A DNA stretch of 64,000 nt from Brevibacillus borstelensis (GCF_003710865.1 NZ_RHHO01000016.1:1-64000); one strand, 5' to 3'; counted from the first letter of the stretch, positions 1-10,028 are shown. Program-made: numbers and translations. Notes: generated by a model from the sequence alone, not told the origin.

Positions 1-100
1 CGGCCTCGCGGTCGACACCCTTGCCTTGAGCTAACGGTTGGTACAGCCAACCCCCGTTCGGGACTTTCACCCTATAGCTATCGCCCATGCTGGGCGCACC
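1..100. other. Run of three short hairpins at the left window edge
   Basis: Three hairpins follow one another closely: GGTTGG/CCAACC at 36-52, CCCG/CGGG at 53-62 and CGCCCA/TGGGCG at 82-96. No convincing reading frame crosses them. The element is cut by the window edge and sits just beyond the groEL terminator. It resembles the structured end of a dispersed element or a small RNA, but the sequence here cannot decide which. Function unknown. Confidence 0.35.
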
Positions 101-133
101 AAAAAAGAGACAGACCCGCAAGTCTGTCTCTTT
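101..133 (-). terminator. Rho-independent terminator of groESL
   Basis: A perfect 12-bp stem (104-115 with 122-133) has a 6-nt loop. Read on the minus strand it is followed by a T run (complement of the A run at 101-106). It lies 20 nt beyond the groEL stop codon. Confidence 0.85.
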
Positions 134-153
134 GCGAAACGGATGGCCGTTTC

Positions 154-1782
<1,629 letters not shown>

Positions 1783-1841
1783 TCAACCTCCTGCGTTATG
1801 TGTTTACGGTTCGTACCGGTCTTGCCTTATGTGAAAGAGCC

Positions 1842-2126
1842 TTAGCCGATGATCGCCAGGATATCGGATTCGCGAAGCACGAGGTATTCTTTGTTATCCA
1901 CTTTCACTTCGGTGCCGGCGTATTTGGAGAAAATAACCTTGTCGCCTTCTTTTACTTCCAGAGCGATGCGCTCTCCGTTGTCGGAAACGCGACCAGAACC
2001 GACTGCGACTACACGACCTTCTTGCGGTTTTTCTTTCGCAGTGTCAGGGAGAACGATACCGCTAGCGGTCGTCTCTTCTTTGGAAATTGGTTCGAGTACT
2101 ACACGGTCACCCAATGGCTTCAGCAC
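1842..2126 (-). CDS. groES: Co-chaperonin GroES (10 kDa)
   Basis: GroES caps the GroEL ring during protein folding. The start is the GTG at 2126, giving a 94-residue protein beginning [13 protein letters not shown], the normal GroES N terminus and length. A longer frame exists upstream, but a GAGGAGGGTG ribosome binding site sits 6 nt before this GTG and the extra residues would be foreign to the family. The mobile loop (roughly residues 17-32) and the C-terminal ILAIIG strand are present. First gene of the groESL operon. Confidence 0.97.
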   Translation of the reverse strand: MLKPLGDRVVLEPISKEETTASGIVLPDTAKEKPQEGRVVAVGSGRVSDNGERIALEVKEGDKVIFSKYAGTEVKVDNKEYLVLRESDILAIIG

Positions 2127-2171
2127 AAAAAACACCCTCCTCAAAAATGTAGGTTCAAGAAGTTTTGCGTT

Positions 2172-2200
2172 GTTAGCACTCAATCAAAGGGAGTGCTAAC
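2172..2200. promoter_or_regulatory. CIRCE operator (HrcA binding site)
   Basis: A perfect inverted repeat TTAGCACTC (2173-2181), 9-nt spacer, GAGTGCTAA (2191-2199), extended by one more G/C pair. This is the exact CIRCE consensus bound by the heat-shock repressor HrcA. It lies just downstream of the groES promoter and upstream of the groES start, so HrcA control of groESL is expected. Confidence 0.96.
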
Positions 2201-2211
2201 ACCCAATTCCT

Positions 2212-2240
2212 ATAATAATGAATCGCTATGTACTTTGCAA
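2212..2240 (-). promoter_or_regulatory. Sigma-A promoter of groESL
   Basis: On the minus strand TTGCAA (-35, 2235-2240) is followed after exactly 17 nt by TATTAT (-10, 2212-2217). Transcription would start at the edge of or within CIRCE, as expected for HrcA repression. Confidence 0.75.
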
Positions 2241-2389
2241 GTATTTTCCCTCACAAATTTCCAATCTCTTGTTCCAGGCTCGTCACTAGCCAGATATGCC
2301 TGGCCCTTCTTCTTTGTTCTATCAATCCGGCTCGTTCATATAAATAGAGAGAACGTAGAATCAGATCCACTCTGAAGGAGGAATACTGC

Positions 2390-3724
2390 ATGCGGAAATG
2401 GCTCTGGATCGGCGTGTTCGCTCTCTCTGTGGCAGGAATCGGCCGCCTCTTGTCTCCTGGCTCGCCCTTTATCCTCGCCTCGGTCCAACCGGTGAAGCTC
2501 TACTGGGATGGAAAGGAAGTAACCGATGCGGACAAGCCCGGCTACTATCGGGACAAAACCGGATACCGGCCCGCTACGCTGGAATACAAAGGCACCACCT
2601 ATATCCCTTTGTCGCTTGCCGGCTATCTTGAAGGCAAGCCGGTCCACCTCGATCAAACCAATTCGGCTGCTTTTGTCGGACAAGCTCCGGCCCCAAGGGG
2701 AGCTGCTGGCAGCCGGCAGGAGGACAAGCCGCCGCAAAAGCAGCAGCCGGTTCAAACACCTCCGGGTTCTCCGGCTGCAGCGGTGCCAGCATCGGCTGCT
2801 GCTTCCGCCCAAACGGCAAACAAGTCCGCAAACAGCCTGTTTGGCATCAAATTGGGCATGCCTGTCGCCCAGGTGACAAAACTGCTCGGCCAACCGGGAC
2901 GGCAGGAGCCGAGCGGCCTTGGCTATCAATGGTACATCTACAACCAAAATCCGGCTCGCTACCTCCAGGTAGGGATTGCGAACGGAAAAGTGGTCGACCT
3001 GTATTCCAATGCCCCGGAAGCAAAGCTCGGCGAGGTGGGAATCGGCACCAGCCTCTCTTCTTTGAGCCGAATGTACAAGCTGCAGCACACTGTCTCTTTC
3101 TCTTATCAAAAGGCCAGCGTCCAGATTACCAATCAAAAAAATCAGCGTCCGCTGGTAATTCAGGACGGCACTCCGCGTATCTTTTATCTGGACAACCAGA
3201 ACAGCGACAAGGTAACGGCCATTCGGCTGATCGATACGCTGATGCTGCTGCGGGGCGGTTTTTACGAAACGCGCTGGACCTATTCCGGGGCAGCCCCCGA
3301 CTTTGACCCGCCTCCGTTGAGCATCAAGGAGCAGGAACAGGTGGATGCAGCCAGAGAGAGACAAATACTCGACCTGGTGAATGTCATCCGTTACCGCTAC
3401 AAGCTTTCCCCGCTTCGCTGGAATGAGCAGGCTGCACAGGTAGCCCGAGGCCATAGCGTCGATATGGAAAACCACGACTTTTTCGACCACGTCTCCGCTA
3501 CGACCGGGATGGACCCGTTTGAACGGCTTCGCAAAGCGGGACTTTCCTACAGCATGGCGGGCGAAAACATAGCGGCTGGCTATCCCGACTCCATCGAAGC
3601 CCATGAAAGCTGGATGAACAGTCCCGGCCACCGGAAAAACGTCCTGGAAAAGAACTTTACCCAGCTTGGCGTCGGGGTCGTTGCCGACTACTACACCCAA
3701 GCGTTTGTCACTCCCAAGCAATAA
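2390..3724 (+). CDS. Secreted CAP/SCP-domain protein, YlbC-like
   Basis: The N-terminal hydrophobic segment (residues 4-20) suggests export. Residues about 30-95 resemble a copper-amine-oxidase-N-type (stalk) domain, residues 96-145 are a Pro/Gln/Ala-rich linker, residues 148-290 look like the CAP-associated domain, and residues 325-440 are a CAP (SCP/PR-1) domain with ARGHSVDM, NHDFFDHVS, GENIAAG and NSPGHRKNVL. B. subtilis YlbC combines the CAP-associated and CAP domains; the N-terminal stalk is extra here. The start has GAAGGAGGA 10 nt upstream. It stands alone between groES and a convergent gene. The biochemical role of bacterial CAP proteins is poorly known; a cell-surface or spore function is only a guess. 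Confidence 0.85.
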   Translation: MRKWLWIGVFALSVAGIGRLLSPGSPFILASVQPVKLYWDGKEVTDADKPGYYRDKTGYRPATLEYKGTTYIPLSLAGYLEGKPVHLDQTNSAAFVGQAPAPRGAAGSRQEDKPPQKQQPVQTPPGSPAAAVPASAAASAQTANKSANSLFGIKLGMPVAQVTKLLGQPGRQEPSGLGYQWYIYNQNPARYLQVGIANGKVVDLYSNAPEAKLGEVGIGTSLSSLSRMYKLQHTVSFSYQKASVQITNQKNQRPLVIQDGTPRIFYLDNQNSDKVTAIRLIDTLMLLRGGFYETRWTYSGAAPDFDPPPLSIKEQEQVDAARERQILDLVNVIRYRYKLSPLRWNEQAAQVARGHSVDMENHDFFDHVSATTGMDPFERLRKAGLSYSMAGENIAAGYPDSIEAHESWMNSPGHRKNVLEKNFTQLGVGVVADYYTQAFVTPKQ

Positions 3725-3753
3725 AACCGGTAAAATGGCTTTTCAACGCCACA

Positions 3754-3791
3754 AAAACGCCCGACCAGTCCTTGCGACGGCCGGGCGTTTT
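3754..3791. terminator. Bidirectional terminator between convergent genes
   Basis: AAAACGCCCG (3754-3763) pairs with CGGGCGTTTT (3782-3791). A and T runs on the two sides allow use by the CAP gene (+) and by the gene at 3840-4388 (-). Confidence 0.8.
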
Positions 3792-3839
3792 GCTTCCCCT
3801 TCCGCTTCCTTTCTACTTCGCTGCTCCCCTGTACTGGCA

Positions 3840-4388
3840 CTACGGCAGGAGAAGCAGCTTCTTCAACTTGCCGATCTCCCCCGAAAATTCAACAACCAAT
3901 GTTTCCGCTTCCTTCGTATGCAGGATCATCCAGGGCCGGCGGCTGCTATCCTTTGGCATGACGACGAACATGTTGGCGATCATCGTATCGATTCCCGCCT
4001 GTTTATGAAGCAGCTTTTGCGGCGGCGCCAGCGGGATTTTGACAATCATGGCGTGGGACAGAGCAGGCTGAAGGTCCTGCACCCGCCCGCTGACGCTTTT
4101 CAGGAGACTTTGCGCTTCGGTTTGAAATTCGCTCGTATTCTCGAGAGTTTTGATGACGCGCTCCTTGTCCGTATCAAACAGCTCTACCTGCTCGGCTGCC
4201 AATGGGTCAGCAGCTTCAGTCCCCTTTTGAATCTCGCCGTTTTCCGCTTGATTCAAAGTAATGGCCCTTTTTACAGAGTCATGCAGGAATCCGATCCCTG
4301 CGCCTTCGGCAGAAGCATTTGAAGAAGCGCTTGGCATTGCCGTCAAAAAACTAAATAGCGCCACGATCAAAAAGGCAGCTTTCCACAT
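3840..4388 (-). CDS. Exported protein of unknown function
   Basis: The 182-residue product starts with a clear signal peptide: positive start, hydrophobic core at residues 4-18, Ala/Ser-rich cleavage region near 20-28. The mature part is helical and moderately charged, with no cysteines, no obvious catalytic motif and a Leu-rich C terminus. GGGAGGTGA precedes the ATG. It is monocistronic, between the tatC terminator and a convergent CAP gene. I do not recognise the family. A secreted or envelope location is the only inference. Confidence 0.7.
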   Translation of the reverse strand: MWKAAFLIVALFSFLTAMPSASSNASAEGAGIGFLHDSVKRAITLNQAENGEIQKGTEAADPLAAEQVELFDTDKERVIKTLENTSEFQTEAQSLLKSVSGRVQDLQPALSHAMIVKIPLAPPQKLLHKQAGIDTMIANMFVVMPKDSSRRPWMILHTKEAETLVVEFSGEIGKLKKLLLLP

Positions 4389-4430
4389 CTTCCGTCACCT
4401 CCCAAACTTTCCCGTTTAGTATGTCCAAGC

Positions 4431-4467
4431 AAAAAAAAATCTCCCGCCCTGGGGGCAAGAGATTTTT
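4431..4467 (-). terminator. Terminator of tatAC
   Basis: AAATCTC/GAGATTT (4437-4443 with 4459-4465) encloses an inner GCCC/GGGC stem. On the minus strand it is followed by a long T run (complement of 4431-4439). Confidence 0.8.
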
Positions 4468-4472
4468 CACGT

Positions 4473-5249
4473 TCAGCGGACAGCCTCATCCGCTTCCATG
4501 TTGTATTCGTTGTTCCACTTCTCTTCTTCCGCAAGCTGCTTACGGTACACGATCTTGGAGAGCCAGATGCTCACCTCGTACAAAAGCAGCAGCGGGACTG
4601 TGACCAGAATGTCGCTGACAATTTCCGGCGGCGTCAGGGTAATGCCGACAACCGCAAGTCCAAAGTAGGCAAATCTGCGCATTTTGGCCAAACGCATCGG
4701 ATTCAATAACCGCAGCCGCGTGAGGAAGATGACGATAATCGGCAACTGGAACAAAATCCCAAACGGAATGACCAGGTTAAACAAAAAGCCGAAGTACTCT
4801 GCGATCCCGTAGCTAGGCTTGACGTCCATCCCGAGCGACATGCCTGTCACGAACAGCATGATCATCGGAAAGACGACATAGTACCCGAACAAAACCCCGA
4901 TGATGAACAAGAAGAAAGCGGCAGGGATAAAATACAGCGTCACCCTGCGCTCATTTACTTGCAGGCCCGGGGAAACAAATCTCCAGATGTGAAACAATGC
5001 GACCGGCAGTGTCACCACCGCCCCCACCAGAAAGGCAAACTGCATATAGACGCGCAGCGTGTCGGACGGATGCAGGGAGATAAGCGGAACTCCTTCGGTG
5101 ATCGGTTTCTCTTTCAAGTATTCGATCAGCGGGCCGGCGCAAAAAAATCCGGCGATCAAAGCAACAAAAAATACTGCCAGCACCCAAATGATCCGTGTAC
5201 GAAGCTCGGTCAGGTGCTCTACTACCGTCATTTCGCGATCTTCCAACAT
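4473..5249 (-). CDS. tatC: Sec-independent protein translocase TatC
   Basis: TatC is the membrane receptor of the twin-arginine translocase and binds the RR signal peptides of folded exported proteins. The 258-residue protein has six membrane segments and the family hallmarks: EHLTELRTRI near the N terminus, FHIWRFVSPGL in the first loop region and FYLTPPE-like LTPPEIVSD near residue 210. The ATG at 5249 is chosen because AAGGTGG lies 5 nt before it; a GTG three codons earlier overlaps that site. It follows tatA by 18 nt, so the two form one operon, syntenic with B. subtilis tatAy-tatCy near groES. Confidence 0.95.
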   Translation of the reverse strand: MLEDREMTVVEHLTELRTRIIWVLAVFFVALIAGFFCAGPLIEYLKEKPITEGVPLISLHPSDTLRVYMQFAFLVGAVVTLPVALFHIWRFVSPGLQVNERRVTLYFIPAAFFLFIIGVLFGYYVVFPMIMLFVTGMSLGMDVKPSYGIAEYFGFLFNLVIPFGILFQLPIIVIFLTRLRLLNPMRLAKMRRFAYFGLAVVGITLTPPEIVSDILVTVPLLLLYEVSIWLSKIVYRKQLAEEEKWNNEYNMEADEAVR

Positions 5250-5267
5250 GGCACCCACCTTGTCCGG

Positions 5268-5618
5268 CTACGCCTTGTGTTGTGCGTTCTCTGCTTGCAG
5301 GCGCTCCTGCTCCAGTTTTTCCCGGATTTCTTTTTCCAGGCGCTCACGTTCGAGGCGTTCGCGAATTTCCCGCTCCATTTTCTCGCGGTCAAAGGCATCC
5401 TTCTCTGTGACGACAGCTGTTTTTGCTTGCTGCTGCTGATCTTTAGGCTTAGCCTCTTCTTCCTCGTCATCGTCTCTTGTCAGGCCGCGGGTCGCATTCT
5501 TGAACTCCTTCAGGGTATGACCGACTGCCCGTCCGAGCTCCGGAAGCTTTTTGGGCCCAAACAAAACCAGCGCCAGCACCAAAATTAAAATAAGACCAGG
5601 AATTCCAATCGTACTCAT
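5268..5618 (-). CDS. tatA: Twin-arginine translocase subunit TatA
   Basis: TatA oligomerises to make the passage for folded Tat substrates. Residues 5-20 form the transmembrane helix, followed by the [14 protein letters not shown] hinge and the amphipathic helix KEFKNATRG. The C-terminal half is a very charged tail with runs of E, R, K and Q (repeats of the type [15 protein letters not shown]) and reads as a coiled coil, longer than in most TatA proteins (116 aa against roughly 60-90). Start: ATG at 5618 with AAGGAG 8 nt upstream; a GTG three codons earlier overlaps the ribosome binding site. Operon with tatC. Confidence 0.94.
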   Translation of the reverse strand: MSTIGIPGLILILVLALVLFGPKKLPELGRAVGHTLKEFKNATRGLTRDDDEEEEAKPKDQQQQAKTAVVTEKDAFDREKMEREIRERLERERLEKEIREKLEQERLQAENAQHKA

Positions 5619-5660
5619 GCACTTCACTCCTTTTTTCCTGTCATTTGACAGTGTAACCAG

Positions 5661-6662
5661 CTAACACTTGCGCAATCCGCCATATCCCAAACGGGTCATG
5701 TCCTGTTCGGCAATTTTTTCTCCGGCCAGGATGCGTGGCAGGAAGACGTCAAATGAAGTAAACGGTTCGTGCATTACCGCTCCCGGCAAACCGAGGATCG
5801 GTATGTCTCCTTTATACGCTACCATCAGCATCGAACCGGGAAGCATCGGTGTGCCGTAGCGTACGACTTTTGCACCGGTTCCCGCGATCGCTCCCGGAGT
5901 GCGGTCGTCCGGATCCACAGACATGCCGCCTGTCACCAGGATCAGATCGACTCCTTCCTCAAGAAAACGGATAATCTCTTGTTCAATCAGTTCTTTGTCA
6001 TCGGGAGCAAACCGCTGTTCGACCACGACGGAACCAAGCGCTTCTACCTTGGATCGGATGGCAGGACCGAATTTGTCGGAAATTCTGCCCGAGAAGACCT
6101 CGCCACCTGTAGTCACCAAGCCGACACGCTTTTTCAGGAACGGCTTCACTTCCACGATCGGGCCGGAAAACTGGCGTGCCAGTTCCTCCAATCGCTCAAT
6201 TCGCGCTTCTTCCATAATCAGCGGGATGATTCGGGTAGCGGCCACCGTTTGCCCCGGTTGCACCACCTGATCGCCGTAAATGGTGGAAAACGCGATGCCC
6301 TCCAGCTCATTCAGCTCGTGAACAGCCTCTTCATGTACTTTGGCCAACCCCAGATGCTTGGCTTTCATCGACACTTTGCCTTCGTAGGGCTCCGTCAAGA
6401 CAAGCCCTCCTCCCGAAACGGCACGGGCAATCCTCAAGCCGGCTTCTTCTTCGTGGATAAACCCTTCCGGCATTTCAAGGACGTAAATATGCTCTTTGCC
6501 GATGGAAAGCAGCGGCTCGATATCCGCTTCTGTGACGACATGTCCTTTTTTAAACAAGCGTCCCTTAAACTCTCCTGGGAGAATCTGCGTCATGTCGTGC
6601 GGGAGCATCATGCCGATCGCTTCTCGAACAGGCACTTCCTTCAGCTTCGGTTTTTCTACCAA
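5661..6662 (-). CDS. MoeA-like molybdopterin-binding protein
   Basis: Residues about 170-310 form a MoCF/MoaB-type molybdopterin-binding domain: GLVTTGGEVFSGRISDKFGP, the acidic loop, LILVTGGMSVDPDDRTPGAI and the PGSMLMVAYKGDIPILGLPG segment. The 333 residues are shorter than normal MoeA (about 400), and the N-terminal half lacks an obvious MoeA domain I/II pattern, so it may be a MoeA relative rather than the molybdotransferase itself. A TTG at 6662 is chosen because GGGGAGG sits 6 nt upstream. It overlaps the end of the mogA-like gene by 7 nt, so the two are translationally coupled. Its role in molybdenum cofactor assembly is inferred from the domain and partner. Confidence 0.82.
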   Translation of the reverse strand: MVEKPKLKEVPVREAIGMMLPHDMTQILPGEFKGRLFKKGHVVTEADIEPLLSIGKEHIYVLEMPEGFIHEEEAGLRIARAVSGGGLVLTEPYEGKVSMKAKHLGLAKVHEEAVHELNELEGIAFSTIYGDQVVQPGQTVAATRIIPLIMEEARIERLEELARQFSGPIVEVKPFLKKRVGLVTTGGEVFSGRISDKFGPAIRSKVEALGSVVVEQRFAPDDKELIEQEIIRFLEEGVDLILVTGGMSVDPDDRTPGAIAGTGAKVVRYGTPMLPGSMLMVAYKGDIPILGLPGAVMHEPFTSFDVFLPRILAGEKIAEQDMTRLGYGGLRKC

Positions 6663-7171
6663 CCCAATCCTCCCCAATCTTCATTGGCTCCTCCGGTTCC
6701 CTGCAAGATGTGCAAGGCGTCAGACAGCATGTCCCCGATGGCGTTGAAGCAAATCTCGACGCCCTTTGGATTGCCTGGCAGGTTGATAATCAGCGAATTT
6801 CCCCTCGTTCCGGCTACTGCACGGGTCAGCATTGCGCGGCGGGATTGCTGCAAGCCGGCGCGGCGCATTTCCTCGGCCAATCCCGGAACAGGTCTGTCGA
6901 TGACCCACGCTGTCACCTCGGGAGTGACGTCCCGCGGGCTCAAACCCGTGCCTCCTGTCACAATCAACAAGTCGCATTTCTCACGATCTACGCACTCGAT
7001 CATGTTTTCCTTCAAATCTTCCATATCATCAGACACAGCACGGTAGACAGATACATCAACCTGCAGCCATTCCTTTACAAGCGTGCGGATAATCGGGATG
7101 CGATCGTCTTCGCGCTCTCCCCTTGCAATGGAATCGCTTGCGGATATTACACCTATTTTCCAGTTGGTCAC
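6656..7171 (-). CDS. MoaB/MogA-family molybdopterin adenylyltransferase
   Basis: The 171-residue protein is a single MoCF domain of the MogA/MoaB type that adenylylates molybdopterin before metal insertion. Visible motifs are IGVISASDSIARGEREDD at the N terminus, LLIVTGGTGLSPRDVTPE near the middle, and the NLPGNPKGVE loop near residue 145. The GTG at 7171 follows GGAGG by 8 nt. It is the first gene of a two-gene unit with the MoeA-like gene downstream, close to the Tat genes; many molybdoenzymes are Tat substrates, which gives the neighbourhood a plausible logic. Confidence 0.9.
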   Translation of the reverse strand: MTNWKIGVISASDSIARGEREDDRIPIIRTLVKEWLQVDVSVYRAVSDDMEDLKENMIECVDREKCDLLIVTGGTGLSPRDVTPEVTAWVIDRPVPGLAEEMRRAGLQQSRRAMLTRAVAGTRGNSLIINLPGNPKGVEICFNAIGDMLSDALHILQGTGGANEDWGGLGW

Positions 7172-7276
7172 AGCCCATTCCTCCAATAGTTCTTGCTACT
7201 GTATTGTACACTGTTTTTTTTCACATGTAGATAGGGCAGGGGCAAATGACGCAATCTCGACACAAAGCAGTCACAT

Positions 7277-7873
7277 TTACGATAGGTCTGGCTGGCCTGT
7301 TTCTCTGATCCCTGACTCCGTCGCAAGAAAATCGAGCGAAATGTCGTGGGGTTCCATCGGCACCGCCTTTTGTACCTGCAGGTCAAACGAACAGCCGATC
7401 AACAGCGGCCTGTGCGGGAGGGAGGTAAGAAAGCGGTCGTAATAACCGGCACCGTACCCCATGCGCCCACCCCTGCGGTCAAAAGCGACACCGGGAACAA
7501 GCACAGCGTCCAGGTCTTCGGCTTTTCCTTCCGCAGCCAGGCCGGGATCGGGTTCGAGTATGCCGTACGTTCCCCGCTTCAGCATATCAGGCCCCGTATA
7601 GATGTAGGGAACAATTCGCCGCTCCGCCGGAAGCGTCAGCGGCAGCCATATCTCCTGCCCACGCTCAAGCGCTTTTTCCAGGAACGGGACGATATCCAGT
7701 TCTTCGCGAAACGGATAGTACGCCATGACCGTACGGCAGCGGCGCAGTCTGTCAAAGGAAAGCAAATGACGGCACATTTGTTCGGAGCGGGCCTGGCGTT
7801 CTTCCGGACTGACAGATGCTCTTTGGGCGAGAATTTCTCTGCGAAGTTCCCTCTTATGATCGAGAAGCTCCAT
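7277..7873 (-). CDS. 5-formyltetrahydrofolate cyclo-ligase
   Basis: The enzyme converts 5-formyl-THF to 5,10-methenyl-THF with ATP, salvaging the stable folate store. The 198-residue protein shows the N-terminal KRELRREILAQRASVS, the DLDAVLVPGVAFDRRGGRMG segment and the GYGAGYYDRFL motif typical of the YqgN/MTHFS family. ATG at 7873 is preferred since a GAGAGGGGA site precedes it; an upstream start 12 codons earlier has none. It is divergent from the ABC-F gene, sharing a 190-nt promoter region. Confidence 0.94.
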   Translation of the reverse strand: MELLDHKRELRREILAQRASVSPEERQARSEQMCRHLLSFDRLRRCRTVMAYYPFREELDIVPFLEKALERGQEIWLPLTLPAERRIVPYIYTGPDMLKRGTYGILEPDPGLAAEGKAEDLDAVLVPGVAFDRRGGRMGYGAGYYDRFLTSLPHRPLLIGCSFDLQVQKAVPMEPHDISLDFLATESGIRETGQPDLS

Positions 7874-7920
7874 GTGATTTCCCCTCTCTTTTCTCCCGGC
7901 CACTCCCATATCGGTCGGGG

Positions 7921-7949
7921 TTGTCCCTTTCTGGTCTCTAAGCTACACT
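7921..7949 (+). promoter_or_regulatory. Promoter of the ABC-F gene
   Basis: TTGTCC (7921-7926) and TACACT (7944-7949) are separated by 17 nt. Transcription would start near 7956, leaving a leader of about 105 nt before the ABC-F start. Confidence 0.55.
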
Positions 7950-7969
7950 GATACAGACAGGAGCAGAGC

Positions 7970-8044
7970 ATGCTTGGCCGCTTGCAGAAGCGCCAGGATC
8001 AGCAATCTGTGCCACGCAGGCCGACAGATCGTTTACGGTATTGA
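7970..8044 (+). CDS. Possible 24-codon leader peptide before the ABC-F gene
   Basis: An ATG at 7970 follows an AGGAG site (7959-7963) by 6 nt and opens a 24-codon frame beginning MLGRLQKRQDQQ and ending RLRY-stop at 8044, 16 nt before the ABC-F start. The peptide is rich in Arg and Gln. A small CGCTT/AAGCG hairpin (7979-7992) lies within it. Several antibiotic-resistance ABC-F genes are controlled by leader peptides with attenuation; that this one works similarly is inference. Confidence 0.4.
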   Translation: MLGRLQKRQDQQSVPRRPTDRLRY

Positions 8045-8060
8045 TAAAGAGGTGGAAGCA

Positions 8061-9995
8061 ATGATCTTACTTCAAGCTGAACATATACAAAAAACGTACG
8101 GGATTGAGACCATTTTACAGGACATTTCGTTGCAAATTCAAACAGGAGAGCGCGTCGGACTGGTCGGAGTCAATGGGGCCGGAAAATCGACACTAATGAA
8201 GATTTTGGCCGGGCAGCTCAGCTATGACAGTGGAACCGTCCGAATTCCGAAGGATGTCACGCTCGGTTACCTGGCGCAAAACGGCGGGCTGGAGTCCGAA
8301 CGCTCCATTTGGGAGGAAATGCTCTCCGTCTTCACTCATTTTCAAAAGGAAGAGCAGGAGCTTCGCAAGCTGGAGACGCTGATGGGCGATCCGGCCGTTC
8401 TGGCTGACGAAAAACGGTACCAGCAGATACTGGAGGATTATTCCCGCCGCTCCGAGGCATTCAAGGAACGCGGGGGGTACGGCTATGAGGCGATGATTCG
8501 CGGCGTCCTGCATGGACTCAGATTCGCCGATATGGACTATCAGACGCCGATTTTCACCCTGAGCGGCGGGCAAAAGACCCGGCTTGCCCTGGCGAAGCTG
8601 CTTTTGCAGGCTCCTTCGATCCTGCTGCTGGATGAGCCGACTAACTACCTGGATATTGAGACGCTCACCTGGCTGGAGGGCTACCTGCAAAATTACCAGG
8701 GCGCCATCCTCGTGGTCTCCCATGACCGATACTTCCTGGACAAGCTCGTCACCGTCGTCTACGAGATCGAGCGCACCCGTGCGACCCGGTACACGGGGAA
8801 CTACAGTCAGTTTCTCGACCAAAAGGCGGCCCGGCTGGAGCAGGAATTAAAGCGCTACGACAAGCAGCAGGAGGAAATTGCCAAGCTGGAGGACTTCATC
8901 GCCCGGAACATCGCTCGGGCGACAACGACCAAGCGGGCCCAAAGCCGTCGAAAAACCTTGGAGAAGATCGACCGGCTGGAGAAACCGATCATGAACAACA
9001 AGTCGGTCAACTTTTCCTTCGATGTCGCCAAAATGAGCGGCAACATCGTGATGAAGGCGGCCAATGTCAGCATCGGCTACCCGGACGCCGTGCTGTCCCG
9101 ACACCTCACCTTTGAGCTGGAACGGGAGGAGCGCGTCGCTCTCGTCGGTCCCAACGGAATCGGAAAATCGACTCTCCTGAAGACGATCGTGGAGCAACTG
9201 CCAGCTATTACAGGCAGCATCCAGTTCGGCAGCAATGTCACGATCGGCTACTACGACCAGGAGCATCGGAATCTGAATGACCAAAATACGGTGCTCAATG
9301 AAATCTGGAACGACTATCCGCTGATGCTGGAGCGGGATGTCCGTACCCTGCTCGGAAACTTTTTGTTCAGCGGCGACGACGTGCAAAAGCGCATTTCCGA
9401 TCTGTCGGGCGGCGAAAGAGCACGTGTTTCGTTGGCCAAGCTGATGCTGAAGCAAGCCAATTTTCTGATATTCGACGAGCCGACCAACCACCTTGATATT
9501 TTCAGCAAGGAAGTGCTGGAAAACGCCTTGTACGACTACCCGGGAACGATTCTGTTCGTCTCCCATGACCGTTACTTCCTCAATAAAATCGCCACCCGGG
9601 TACTGGAGCTCTCCCCGGATGGCGTGACCAGCTATCTCGGCAACTACGATTATTACGTAGAAAAGAAGCAGGAGCTGGCCGAGCTGGCAGCTGAACAGCA
9701 AGCGCAAAGCACGAAGAAACAAGCCTCCTCTGCTGCAGACCTGCAGGAGAAATCGAGCTATGAGCGCGACAAGGAGGCCAAGCGCCGCGAGCGCCAAAGA
9801 CTGCGCCGCCTGGAGGAAATCGAAGCGGCGATACAGGAGCGGGAGGCCGCCATTTTGACCTGGCAGGAGGAGCTGTGTCTCCCGGAAATCTACAGCGACC
9901 ACGTCCTGGCCAAGGAGCGCAACGACAAGATCGAGCAGACAAAGGTGGAGCTGGAGCAGTTGTACGATGAGTGGAGCGAGCTTTCAGAGAGTTAG
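8061..9995 (+). CDS. ABC-F family ATPase, YdiF-like
   Basis: The 644-residue protein carries two ABC ATPase domains and no membrane segments, so it acts on ribosomes rather than in transport. Walker A motifs GVNGAGKST (about residue 36) and GPNGIGKST (about 360), signatures LSGGQKTRLAL and LSGGERARVSL, and Walker B LLLDEPTNYLD and LIFDEPTNHLD are intact. Between them lies the interdomain linker (about 240-320). The C terminus (about 540-644) is a charged coiled coil, as in YdiF/Uup proteins. ATG at 8061 follows AAAGAGGTGG. In B. subtilis the homologue ydiF also neighbours tsaD. The exact translation step it assists is unknown. Confidence 0.93.
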   Translation: MILLQAEHIQKTYGIETILQDISLQIQTGERVGLVGVNGAGKSTLMKILAGQLSYDSGTVRIPKDVTLGYLAQNGGLESERSIWEEMLSVFTHFQKEEQELRKLETLMGDPAVLADEKRYQQILEDYSRRSEAFKERGGYGYEAMIRGVLHGLRFADMDYQTPIFTLSGGQKTRLALAKLLLQAPSILLLDEPTNYLDIETLTWLEGYLQNYQGAILVVSHDRYFLDKLVTVVYEIERTRATRYTGNYSQFLDQKAARLEQELKRYDKQQEEIAKLEDFIARNIARATTTKRAQSRRKTLEKIDRLEKPIMNNKSVNFSFDVAKMSGNIVMKAANVSIGYPDAVLSRHLTFELEREERVALVGPNGIGKSTLLKTIVEQLPAITGSIQFGSNVTIGYYDQEHRNLNDQNTVLNEIWNDYPLMLERDVRTLLGNFLFSGDDVQKRISDLSGGERARVSLAKLMLKQANFLIFDEPTNHLDIFSKEVLENALYDYPGTILFVSHDRYFLNKIATRVLELSPDGVTSYLGNYDYYVEKKQELAELAAEQQAQSTKKQASSAADLQEKSSYERDKEAKRRERQRLRRLEEIEAAIQEREAAILTWQEELCLPEIYSDHVLAKERNDKIEQTKVELEQLYDEWSELSES

Positions 9996-10028
9996 CCTGC
10001 TCCCGGCTCCCGTAAAAGCAAGACGTTC

